Shown in pieces: positions 28,664 to 35,849 of a stretch of DNA of 64,000 nt. The notes beneath the pieces were generated by a model. The model did not search any database. It worked only from the letters and a program-made list of their open reading frames with translations, and was not told the origin of the DNA. A program made the translations under genes and the position numbers. The stretch's first letter is position 1. Each line of letters opens with the position of its first letter. Source of the stretch: Erysipelotrichales bacterium (GTDB lineage: Bacteria > Bacillota_I > Bacilli_A > Erysipelotrichales > Erysipelotrichaceae); the NCBI GenBank assembly GCA_910576855.1, contig CAJTJP010000002.1, positions 1 to 64,000 of the forward strand, in the 5' to 3' direction.

Positions 28664-29032
28664 TTGCTTAGTGTAATGATAATACATGCTCAAACTAATA
28701 TACAGATAACTTTTGGATATCATAAGCAAAATTTCACATTAAAAGAGATTGACAAGATCGTTCAGCGAGACAATTTTGGCTATGGGTTGGAGAAAGATAT
28801 AGAAGCCATTCAGAGTTTATATGATTTGTTAAAGGATGCTTTATTATATCTACCGCCACTACATTCAAAAATCGTTATTGCAGATCATGAAATAATGATT
28901 ATTAGTTCTCATAATTGGCTTTCAAATAAGGGAGCATCAACACAAGCAAAACAAGAAACAAGTTGTACCATTCATGATAAGGAGGCAATCAATTATGTGA
29001 TTGAACGCTTTTTTGAAAAAGATATTTATTGA
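28664..29032 (+). pseudogene. C-terminal remnant of a phospholipase-D-like protein
   Basis: The 122-codon frame contains one PLD-type motif: LHSKIVIADHEIMIISSHNWLS (His, Lys and Asp in order, near residues 66-76). It is followed by a conserved QETSCTIHDKEAI tail. Whole proteins of this kind have a second HKD motif and large N-terminal domains, often a helicase, all missing here. No ribosome site precedes the TTG at 28664 or the ATG at 28676. I take it as the 3' scrap of a PLD-nuclease defence or repair gene, cut by earlier rearrangement. It is low in GC, like the nearby DUF262 gene. Confidence 0.6.
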
Positions 29033-29156
29033 TACCGGTGTATTGTATCAAGGCCGAATTTCACTTACGATGTTAAATGATTTTCGTTGTTTTGAATAAT
29101 AGATTTCTCAATACTAATTAATAATTTACATCAATCTTTTTCTATTATCTATCCAT

Positions 29157-29199
29157 AAGTCCGCAAATGCTGGAATATCCCGTATTTACGGACTTTTTT
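29157..29199 (+). terminator. Hairpin with T run near the element edge
   Basis: AAGTCCG and AAAT pair with ATTT and CGGACTT, then TTTTTA. It lies between the PLD remnant and the integrase end and may insulate the element from outside transcription. Confidence 0.6.
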
Positions 29200-29296
29200 A
29201 ACTTTCTTATCGGTTGATACATTGCATAACTCCGCTTATTTCCGCTTCAATCTGCCTTGAAAAGTAGTAAATCAGTCGTAATATCCTCTTTTACTA

Positions 29297-30487
29297 CTAG
29301 GCTACAAATCGCTGTAATTCTGATTTTACAGTTTCCAGTGAAGCATGAGCGTAAAGGTTCAGCGTGATAGTTATATTTGAATGTCCCATAACATATTATA
29401 ATGCCTTTGGGTTCATTCCTGCATTTGCTAATCTTGTGCAGAATGTATGACGCATGACGTGTGGTGTAATTCTTGGTAGCTGTTCTTCATGTTTGCTGTT
29501 GTATTTGTCTACAAGGCTTCTGAACATTGCTTCATAGTTTACTGCCACTTGAGGATTGCCATTGCGATTGATGAATAGAAAATTGCTGTAACCGTCAATC
29601 ACAAGGTCTTTCTGTTTCCTGCGGTGTTTCAGTATGTTCTTAAATGATTGATACACTTCGTCGCTCATAGGTATCTGTCTGATACCATTTTCTGATTTTG
29701 GCGGTTGCACCACATAACCAATTTTCGATACCTTGACAAGCTGGTGGTCGATATTGATTATTCTATTCTTAAAGTCTAAGTCATTTACTGTCAGTCCGCA
29801 AAATTCAGAAATACGAAGTCCCGTCCGCAACAAAATGATGATTTCGTCATAATGCTTTCGGTAACATACATCACTTTTAACATAAGTCAGCAGTTGTTCT
29901 TCCTGCTCCTGCGTCAAGGCTTGTCGGCTTTGCGTGTCGTTTTTCATTACACTACTTAAACTAAAATCAAAAGGGTTCTTTCTGATACAATCGTCATGCA
30001 ATGCCATTTTAAACGCTAGCTTCAATGCTCTTTTATAGAAAAGAACTGTACCATACGCCAGCCCATTGTCCTTTAATTCAAGTAGCCAAGCCTTAACATC
30101 TGAAATTTTAACTGTGTCAATGCTTCTTGCTCCAAACTTGTCCTTTTTCAAAAATTCCAGTAGGTAACTGTAAGTGCTTTGCGTAGTCAGCCTTGCATTT
30201 CTCTGTTGTTTCAGATACTTCTTAAAAAGCTCATACACCGTCATTTTCTTTCCAGCGGTGTCTATGCCGTCGTTAAGGTCTTGACGTATTTCTTGCTCTT
30301 TTTCCCGTAGGGAAATATCTTCACGTTTTCCTGCTGGTGTTCTGTCTGTCGGTACAAGTTTCCATGCGTACACAAATTGCGTCTTTCCAAATGCGTCCAC
30401 ATATTTATATGCGTATCTCCCGTCTTTTCGCTGGCTCTCACCCGTTCTTAATATACGATTTTTGTTATCCCGTCTTTTTTCAGACAT
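29297..30487 (-). pseudogene. int: Tn916-type tyrosine integrase with premature stop
   Basis: The protein starts MSEKRRDNKNRILRTGESQR like the Tn916 integrase, with an arm-binding domain, a SAM-like core-binding domain (about 80-165) and a catalytic domain. The catalytic Arg is in LLRTGLRISEF and the HxxR pair in HVMRHTFC. After NAGMNPKAL the frame meets TAA at 29396-29398. The same frame goes on with YVMGHSN (His) and LNLYAHAS (nucleophile Tyr) to a TAG at 29297. One C-to-T change (CAA to TAA) explains it. The truncated 363-residue product lacks the nucleophile and should be inactive. Confidence 0.92.
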
Positions 30488-30565
30488 TGCTTTTCGCTCC
30501 TTTCAGAACGGAAAGAGCTTCGATATGAGATATTATAATTATACCACATACGAAGCCCATTATCA

Positions 30566-30769
30566 CTATATAACATTCAAGGTATCGAAGAATTTTTCAA
30601 AGGGTTTACGCTTTATCTGAATACGGTTTCCATTCATAATAAACCAGTCAGCGTCTGGGTTTTCTTCCACCAGTCTACGCAATTTCTTTTCGCCAATTCT
30701 AAAATATTTTGAAGCTTCTTCCAAAGTTAAAGAATATTTCAACCAGATAGGCACATCAGTATTGTTCAT
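30566..30769 (-). CDS. xis: Tn916-type excisionase
   Basis: A 67-residue winged-helix DNA-bending protein, nearly the textbook Tn916 Xis: [22 protein letters not shown], then [13 protein letters not shown] and FEKFFDTL. It binds near the element ends and directs the integrase to excise. It lies directly upstream of int on the same strand. It is intact, unlike int. Confidence 0.93.
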   Translation of the reverse strand: MNNTDVPIWLKYSLTLEEASKYFRIGEKKLRRLVEENPDADWFIMNGNRIQIKRKPFEKFFDTLNVI

Positions 30770-31159
30770 AATCTATGCACCCCCTTTACTGTGTGTCATA
30801 TTTTACAAGCAGGCAGACGGCTTTGGAAAGCTCCGTTAGTATCTCAACTATTCCCATTCTTGTGGGCAGAACCGCACCATGCGGACGTATCATTATTCTG
30901 TGAGGATAGGTCGTGGCAAAACGACTTTTCCAACAGTCGCTCTCGGATCACTGTGTGGGTCGCTCGCTTTCTTTTGGAAAGGTCATGGCGTACAGTTCCC
31001 GTGGCTCGCTATCTCACAAACGTATCTGTCTGCTTTATTCAGTTATCAAAGAGCTATCGGCTATTCAGCCTATTAAAATCAACTTACAGATTTTGATTTT
31101 AATAGAATGACAAGTGAAGTGGCAGGAAAGGGGGACGTGCCAGACTCCACTTGTATGTA
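30770..31159. other. Region between orf8 and xis, no recognised gene
   Basis: Several overlapping plus-strand frames of 65-101 codons are open (for example from 30879), but none resembles a known protein or has a good ribosome site. A 12-pair hairpin (TATTAAAATCAA with TTGATTTTAATA) stands at 31071-31104. I treat this as an untranslated stretch of the int-xis transcript. Confidence 0.4.
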
Positions 31160-31393
31160 CTACATCACTACAATTTCAAAATTCATCAGCATATCAAGTA
31201 ATGCTGTCTGAACTCTGTTTTTTAAATCTGCATCTACCACCATGCAGACGTTACCGTGTTCGTCATACAATTTACGCAGACACAGTTTGGAGATGTAACC
31301 GTCATAAAATTTCATAACGGTTTCAATCGCTTCTGGGTCGCCCTCTGTTGCTGATAAAATAACTTCAAAAGGCAGATGTTCATATTTCTTCAT
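31160..31393 (-). CDS. Tn916 Orf8-like HTH protein
   Basis: The 77-residue protein begins EHLPFEVILSATEGDPEAIETVMKFYDGYI, the helix-turn-helix (HTH_16) pattern of the small protein encoded after orf7 in Tn916. Its ATG overlaps the orf7 stop (ATGA), showing coupling. In Tn916 orf7 and orf8 are made when transcription enters from the cargo region and then drive int, xis and transfer genes. Confidence 0.8.
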   Translation of the reverse strand: MKKYEHLPFEVILSATEGDPEAIETVMKFYDGYISKLCLRKLYDEHGNVCMVVDADLKNRVQTALLDMLMNFEIVVM

Positions 31394-31808
31394 TTGCGTT
31401 CCTCCATAATTTTTCTCATTGCTTCAAGTGTTTTTGTTCTGTGATACTGGACGTTAGAACGGGGAATTTTAATAAATTCACTGATTTCACTATCCGACAT
31501 ATCCATAAAGTAGGACAACAAAATAATGTTGCGTTTCTTATCTTCAATGTTTTAAGGGCTTCGCTTAACTGGTCGTCCTCAACCCAGACTTCAATGCCTA
31601 AGATATTGAATACAGTATAATCACTTTCGTATTTATCCAATTCCCCAAAACGTGATTGTTCATAATCTGGAATATCCGAAAATAAACATTCGTGTTTTTC
31701 ACGCCTTTTCATATCACGGTAGCCTTTCTTTACTGCACGTTTAATTACTTTTTTTGAAAGGCAATCAAACTGTGCTTCAATGGCTTGTTTGAAAGAAGAT
31801 GTTTTCAT
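31390..31808 (-). pseudogene. Tn916 Orf7-like sigma factor regulator, frameshifted
   Basis: From ATG at 31808 the reading is sigma-like (FKQAIEAQFDCLSKKVIKRA, then VEDDQLSEALKTL) up to about 31557. There a -1 shift (ACATTGAAGAT, where one more G would restore frame) sends it out of frame to a stop at 31416. The correct continuation is intact in the next frame: SYFMDMSDSEISEFIKIPRS (region 4 HTH) and TKTLEAMRKIMEERK to the stop at 31390, overlapping orf8. Without it the element's positive regulator would lack its DNA-binding helix. It could also be a sequencing slip. Confidence 0.82.
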
Positions 31809-31904
31809 TTGCTCACCTCCTTTCCGTGTTGGATTGAAATAAACTTTTGTTTATTTCCCCCTTTCCGCACCCTAACTACCCAAAGAGGTGGCAAGCTACC
31901 AAGA

Positions 31905-31928
31905 TTTTCAAAAAAATTTTTTTGAAAA
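31905..31928. repeat. Perfect 24-base A/T palindrome
   Basis: Each arm is TTTTC followed by seven A, mirrored by seven T and GAAAA. It lies just downstream (minus strand) of the attenuator hairpin and could be a protein-binding site or part of the terminator T tract. Confidence 0.6.
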
Positions 31929-31931
31929 ACA

Positions 31932-31973
31932 AAAACAGCCCGATAATGTGTAATTACACAAACGGACTGTTTT
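31932..31973 (-). terminator. Attenuator hairpin upstream of orf7
   Basis: AAAACAG pairs with CTGTTTT and an inner perfect GTGTAATTACAC palindrome extends it. On the minus strand it is followed by TTTTTGTTTTTC. It should block read-through into orf7, orf8, xis and int unless relieved. Confidence 0.7.
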
Positions 31974-32323
31974 ATAAATTCTATTGATATGAATTTTTAA
32001 CTCATATAAAGGGTATAATGATTATAATAGTGGACTGAAATATTTATCCAGTTGAGAACGGCAAAGCGTTCTTTTGTATGCAGTCATGGTATAGCCCCCT
32101 TTAACCAGAGCTATTCCTCATATCTCAAGAAAAAAGGACAGTTCTGGTTATCCCAAACCGCCCTCTTATTTTTAAAGACGCACAAAAGTATATTATCAAA
32201 TGACGGTTTTTTTTATTTTCCGTCCACGATAATATCTCTTGATTTATAACTGCATGCTATATGCACTTTTAACACATTCTAAATACATCACATGAAGTAT
32301 AAACTCATGCTAGGTGATTTAAA

Positions 32324-32683
32324 ATGAGAAAAGCAAAAGAAACACAAACTTTTGATTTCAGACCTTTAGGACTGGCAATCAGAGAAGCCCGTGAAAGAGC
32401 AGGGCTTTCTCGTAATGATTTAAGCGATAAAGTGTTCTATGGAGAACGCCATATCGCAGATATTGAAAATATCGGGTCGCACCCCAGCTTTCAATTATTC
32501 CATGATTTAGTTACCATGTTCAATATATCCGTTGATGAATATTTCTATCCAGCAGAGAATGTTGTAAAAAGTACAGCTCGCCGTCAGATAGAAACTTCCC
32601 TTGATTTATTGAGTGATAACGAATTAAAAATCATTCAAGGTACGATTGACGGTATCTTGAACAGCAGGGAGAGCAAGAAGTAA
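32324..32683 (+). CDS. Tn916 Orf9-like repressor (Xre family)
   Basis: The 119-residue protein has an N-terminal helix-turn-helix (LGLAIREARERAGLSRNDLS, then ERHIADIENIGSHPSFQLF) and a C-terminal helical tail. In Tn916 the matching gene is divergent from the orf7 promoter and represses it. The gene lies opposite to orf7 here too. Its stop codon lies in the loop of its own terminator hairpin. Confidence 0.85.
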   Translation: MRKAKETQTFDFRPLGLAIREARERAGLSRNDLSDKVFYGERHIADIENIGSHPSFQLFHDLVTMFNISVDEYFYPAENVVKSTARRQIETSLDLLSDNELKIIQGTIDGILNSRESKK

Positions 32684-32699
32684 TCAGCTTCTTGTTTTT
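32674..32699 (+). terminator. Terminator of orf9
   Basis: CAAGAAG pairs with CTTCTTG around a 7-base loop that contains the TAA stop. A T run follows. Confidence 0.8.
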
Positions 32700-32754
32700 C
32701 CCTTTTTGCGTTATCTATTTGCTGATCTGCTCCGCAAGTAGCAAATAGCCTTAA

Positions 32755-33273
32755 TTACAGATAATCATAGGCAACTAAATCTTCCATAGGAATACGAGTA
32801 GCAGAATGACGTTCTGGGTCTGCTGGTGTTTCATTTCCGTAACCAATAACTAATATATTGACTGGTTCTAAGTTGTCTGGTAGTGAAAATTTCTGTTTGA
32901 TGACATCTGGTTTGAAAAAGCATATCCAGACTGTGCCTAACCCCAATTCTGTTGCCTGCAACATCATGTGGTCTGTCAAAATAGTAGCGTCAATATCTGT
33001 TGTCTGTTTGTTATCAAAAGGTCGTTTCCACGCTTTTGAATGGTCTGCACAAACGATAATTGCCAATGGAGCATTATATATATTTCCAGCTTTTGCAATG
33101 CTTTTCAATCGTTCTTTGTCCTGCACCACTAACAATTTAACTGGCTGTAAGTTCGCCGCAGTTGGTGCAACATGAGCAGAAGCAAGGATTTTATCCAGCT
33201 TTTCTTTTTCTACGGGCTTATCTTCGTATGTTCTAACGGAATATCTCTTTTTTGCAATATCTAATACATTCAT
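32755..33273 (-). CDS. Nitroreductase-family FMN oxidoreductase
   Basis: The 172 residues start MNVLDIAKKRYSVRTYEDKPVEKE, the FMN phosphate-binding opening of the nitroreductase fold. Residues HVAPTAANLQPV and the middle ATELGLGTVWICFF are also typical. It transfers electrons from NAD(P)H to nitro compounds, quinones or other electrophiles in the cytoplasm. It is divergent from an HxlR regulator with overlapping promoters, the same layout as yodB-yodC or hypR-hypO in Bacillus, where quinone or disulfide stress induces the enzyme. It sits where Tn916 carries tet(M). Confidence 0.88.
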   Translation of the reverse strand: MNVLDIAKKRYSVRTYEDKPVEKEKLDKILASAHVAPTAANLQPVKLLVVQDKERLKSIAKAGNIYNAPLAIIVCADHSKAWKRPFDNKQTTDIDATILTDHMMLQATELGLGTVWICFFKPDVIKQKFSLPDNLEPVNILVIGYGNETPADPERHSATRIPMEDLVAYDYL

Positions 33274-33293
33274 TTTGTTATTCTCCTTTGTTC

Positions 33294-33348
33294 TTGTGAA
33301 TTAGGTCAACCTATACTATAATTATATTCGTAATAGTCTGTTAGACAA
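33294..33348. promoter_or_regulatory. Overlapping divergent promoters of nitroreductase and HxlR regulator
   Basis: Plus strand: TTGTGA (33294), 17 bases, TATAAT (33317). Minus strand: TTGTCT (33343-33348), 16 bases, TATAAT (33321-33326). The two -10 boxes overlap. An inverted repeat AATAGT-N17-ACTATT at 33332-33360 lies over the minus -35 and is a likely HxlR operator. Confidence 0.7.
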
Positions 33349-33398
33349 GAACGCACTATTTTGTAACATACTACCTAAAAAGAAAGTGAGAGAACATC

Positions 33399-33722
33399 AT
33401 GGAAAATAATTGCTGTGGTTTTAGTTGTCCCGTTGAAGCAACCATTCAACTAATCGGCGGAAAATATAAAGCGGTCATTTTATGGCACTTAATGAATAAA
33501 ACATTACGGTATAGCGAAATTCATAAGCTCATTCCAAAAGCAACAGACAAAATGTTAGCACAACAGCTTCGTGAGCTGGAAAAAGACGGATTGATTAACC
33601 GTAAGGTTTATCCAGTCGTCCCACCAAAAACAGAGTATTCCTTAACTGAATTTGGAAAAACCTTAACACCAATTCTTGATGAACTATGTAACTGGGGAGA
33701 AAACTACTTACTCCAAAACTAA
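33399..33722 (+). CDS. HxlR-family regulator, YodB/HypR type
   Basis: The 107-residue winged-helix protein opens NNCCGFSCPVEATIQLIGGKYKAVILWHL. The Cys in the N-terminal arm matches the redox-sensing cysteine of HxlR (DUF24) regulators such as YodB, HypR and QorR. The winged helix follows (RYSEIHKLIP, MLAQQLRELEKDGLI). I infer that it represses the divergent nitroreductase gene until its cysteines react with quinones, aldehydes or oxidants. It has its own terminator. Confidence 0.86.
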   Translation: MENNCCGFSCPVEATIQLIGGKYKAVILWHLMNKTLRYSEIHKLIPKATDKMLAQQLRELEKDGLINRKVYPVVPPKTEYSLTEFGKTLTPILDELCNWGENYLLQN

Positions 33723-33728
33723 TTGTAA

Positions 33729-33778
33729 GCCGTGATAATCAGATCTCACACTGTGAGTTGTTTACCACGGCATTTTTA
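33729..33778 (+). terminator. Terminator of the first HxlR gene
   Basis: GCCGTG pairs with CACGGC, with an inner CTCACA/TGTGAG stem, followed by ATTTTTATTT. Confidence 0.75.
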
Positions 33779-33815
33779 TTTGCGTCTTTTTTTATAGCTT
33801 TTCAACTGATAATAC

Positions 33816-34322
33816 TTACATTTTTTCAATAGCAGGAGCAACTTTTCCAAATCCATTCCAAGCATATAATGACGTTTTATCGTTATCTCCATAAATTTTC
33901 TCAATATTACAAATATGGAAATAGTGGTCTCCAACTTCGATTGCTTGTTGTAAATCAACTACAAAAGCTAGTTTTGTGTCTTGTGGAATTTTAATAGTGT
34001 TATTCTCTAATTCATTTAGTTTTATATCAAATTTTTCTACCTTAGAAGTATCACTACCACTACAAGAGCCACAAGACATAACAATCTCTGCTAAATTCTC
34101 ACTAGGAACAGTAATAACTGCTTTTCCAGTTGCACGAACTCTTTCTCCAGTATGTGATTTTTTTCCAGTTGCAAACCCAATCATAGCAGGTTCAAAAGAA
34201 AGATAGGACACAAAACAAATAGGGGCGATATTTGTTGTACCATCTTCTTTTTCGGTACAAATCAAAGTTAAAGGGTTCGGTGATGTAAAAACTGTTGCTT
34301 CAAAAATGCTTAATTCTTTCAT
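33816..34322 (-). CDS. Flavin reductase-like (flavoredoxin) protein
   Basis: The 168 residues fit the FMN-binding split-barrel flavin reductase family: SPNPLTLICTEKEDGTTNIAPI near the start, SFEPAMIGFATGKKSHT in the middle and a C-terminal GDHYFHICNIE strand. Such proteins reduce flavin or hold FMN as an electron carrier. A MSCGSCSG cysteine cluster near residue 83 is unusual and may be redox active. It is divergent from the second HxlR gene. Confidence 0.82.
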   Translation of the reverse strand: MKELSIFEATVFTSPNPLTLICTEKEDGTTNIAPICFVSYLSFEPAMIGFATGKKSHTGERVRATGKAVITVPSENLAEIVMSCGSCSGSDTSKVEKFDIKLNELENNTIKIPQDTKLAFVVDLQQAIEVGDHYFHICNIEKIYGDNDKTSLYAWNGFGKVAPAIEKM

Positions 34323-34375
34323 AAATAAGACTTCCTTTCTTTATATATTCATAGCCGTTTTTCTATGATATAATA

Positions 34376-34446
34376 ATTATACTAAGTCCATTTATAAGTT
34401 CAAGTACGCAGTTTTAATATACATAGTACAAAAAACAATACTTAGT
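34376..34446. promoter_or_regulatory. Divergent promoters of flavoredoxin and second HxlR gene
   Basis: Minus strand: TTGAAC (34398-34403), 16 bases, TATAAT (34376-34381). Plus strand: weaker TTATAA, 17 bases, TAATAT (34415-34420). ACTAAGT at 34381 and ACTTAGT at 34440 form a spaced inverted repeat, with GTAC pairs between; these are candidate operator sites. Confidence 0.5.
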
Positions 34447-34465
34447 AAAGAAAGGAATTATAAAA

Positions 34466-34831
34466 ATGAACAAATTCACAACTTTTGAAAAATATGCTGA
34501 AGAAGTAAGTAGTGTCATTCTCACTGAAAATGGAAATTGCCCTGTTATCCCTGTTATTTGTATGTTACAAGGGAAATGGAAACTACAAATTATTTATGAA
34601 CTGTGTATTAAGTCCCCCATGCGTTTTGGTGAACTAAAAAAAGTTTTATCTGGAATAACAAACACCATGCTTACAAATGCTTTACGTGAATTAGAAACAG
34701 ATGATTTAGTGCATAGAGAACAATTTAATGAAATTCCACCACACGTTGAATATTCATTAACTGAAAAAGGAAAAGATTTACTTCCTATATTTTATGAAAT
34801 AACAAAATTTGGATTAAAATATATTCCTTAA
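34466..34831 (+). CDS. HxlR-family regulator (second)
   Basis: A 121-residue winged-helix protein with a longer N-terminus. GNCPVIPVICMLQGKWKLQI has the conserved Cys-Pro and the Gly-Lys-Trp of HxlR proteins, followed by MRFGELKKVLSGITNTMLTN and HVEYSLTEKGK. It is clearly diverged from the first HxlR protein, so this is not a recent duplication. It probably controls the divergent flavoredoxin gene through a cysteine switch. Confidence 0.86.
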   Translation: MNKFTTFEKYAEEVSSVILTENGNCPVIPVICMLQGKWKLQIIYELCIKSPMRFGELKKVLSGITNTMLTNALRELETDDLVHREQFNEIPPHVEYSLTEKGKDLLPIFYEITKFGLKYIP

Positions 34832-34845
34832 TATTTTTGAATACA

Positions 34846-34888
34846 AAAGCTGTGATAATTTTCTATCATGAGTTTATCACAGCTTTGT
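34846..34888 (+). terminator. Strong terminator between HxlR gene and orf13
   Basis: AAAGCTGTGATAA pairs perfectly with TTATCACAGCTTT. The poly-A and poly-T flanks are modest, so it may work in both directions. Confidence 0.75.
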
Positions 34889-34930
34889 ATTAGATCTTAT
34901 AAATCATTAAAAAAATACAAACTTTTTTAT

Positions 34931-35842
34931 TTACTCTACAATCTTCCAGTTACTATCTTTACGGAGAACAAGCTCATACTGCGATACCTGCGTCGCCTTT
35001 GTCTGATTATCAAGGAATTTCACAGCTACTTTCACTTTCACATTGTCCCCGTCCTTTGTAAATACTGGGTTTACCAGTTCAGAGTAGAGATAGTCCCTGC
35101 CGATAGGTTCAAGCACGTTTCCAGATACATAGTAAGCAAGCTCTTTTTCTGTGGCTGTTGGGTACAGCTTAAAGAATGTTTCCAAAAATGCGGTAGCGTC
35201 ATTGACGGTATCAGCGTCCACGCTTGTGTCTGCTTCTGCTGTCTTAGGCTCATAGTCTGATTTTTCAACTGCTGGTGCAAGGGTAGGGTTCTGAACGATT
35301 ACCATATTCCCGTCAGCGTCCACATGGACTTTTACAGTATAGGTTGCCTTAACCGCTGTTGTCTGTTCTCCCTCTTTTATCTGCTGATCTACTTCGTAGG
35401 TAGCAGAACAAGTGTCCGTTCCCGACTGTTCGATACTCCATATAATCACATCTGTGACCGTGGAGCTGGTCGGTATATCCGTTCTGATTGTATCAACATT
35501 CAAGTCCTGCAATTCCTTTGTCAGATAACCGCTGATTGCCTGCGTCCTTGCTTCAATGGCTTCTTTGCTGTTATTCCATGTATAATAGGACTTCGCAAAA
35601 TTCTTCACGAAATTTTCTATCCCGTTGGTGTCCTGCAAGCGAAGTTCAATGATTTCTTTTTCATGGGTCGTATGCTGGTCGATAGCCGTAAAATTCTTAT
35701 ACACCTCAAAACTCACGCTTGCGATAAGCACCACCCACAACGCAATCACGGTTTTCTTATGTGTGCCTACCTTGACAGTACGCACCTTTTTTTCTTTGAC
35801 ATTTTCTGTCTGTTTCTTATTCTTCTTAAACATATTTTTCAA
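34931..35842 (-). CDS. Conjugation protein TcpC family (Tn916 Orf13)
   Basis: The 303 residues have a basic cytosolic start, one membrane helix (about 31-49) and two extracytoplasmic NTF2-like domains, as in TcpC/VirB8-type proteins. The order and neighbours (orf14-orf17 upstream) match Tn916 orf13. It is part of the wall-side scaffold of the mating channel. Confidence 0.88.
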   Translation of the reverse strand: MKNMFKKNKKQTENVKEKKVRTVKVGTHKKTVIALWVVLIASVSFEVYKNFTAIDQHTTHEKEIIELRLQDTNGIENFVKNFAKSYYTWNNSKEAIEARTQAISGYLTKELQDLNVDTIRTDIPTSSTVTDVIIWSIEQSGTDTCSATYEVDQQIKEGEQTTAVKATYTVKVHVDADGNMVIVQNPTLAPAVEKSDYEPKTAEADTSVDADTVNDATAFLETFFKLYPTATEKELAYYVSGNVLEPIGRDYLYSELVNPVFTKDGDNVKVKVAVKFLDNQTKATQVSQYELVLRKDSNWKIVE

Positions 35843-35849
35843 GTCCTTT

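Larger units (their letters stand above)
31809..32323. promoter_or_regulatory. Regulatory region between orf7 and orf9
   Basis: No convincing gene is present. It holds the ribosome site of orf7 (GGAGGTGAG), a 24-base perfect A/T palindrome, an attenuator hairpin, TATAAT-like boxes around 32009-32025, and an AACCAGA/TCTGGTT inverted repeat at about 32102-32150. In Tn916 this zone lets read-through from the resistance gene switch on orf7-orf8. Here it may sense transcription of the redox cargo. Confidence 0.55.

Noticed and set aside
32700-34930. tet(M) or another ribosomal protection gene
   Set aside because: No GTPase motifs occur in this interval; it holds oxidoreductases and regulators only.
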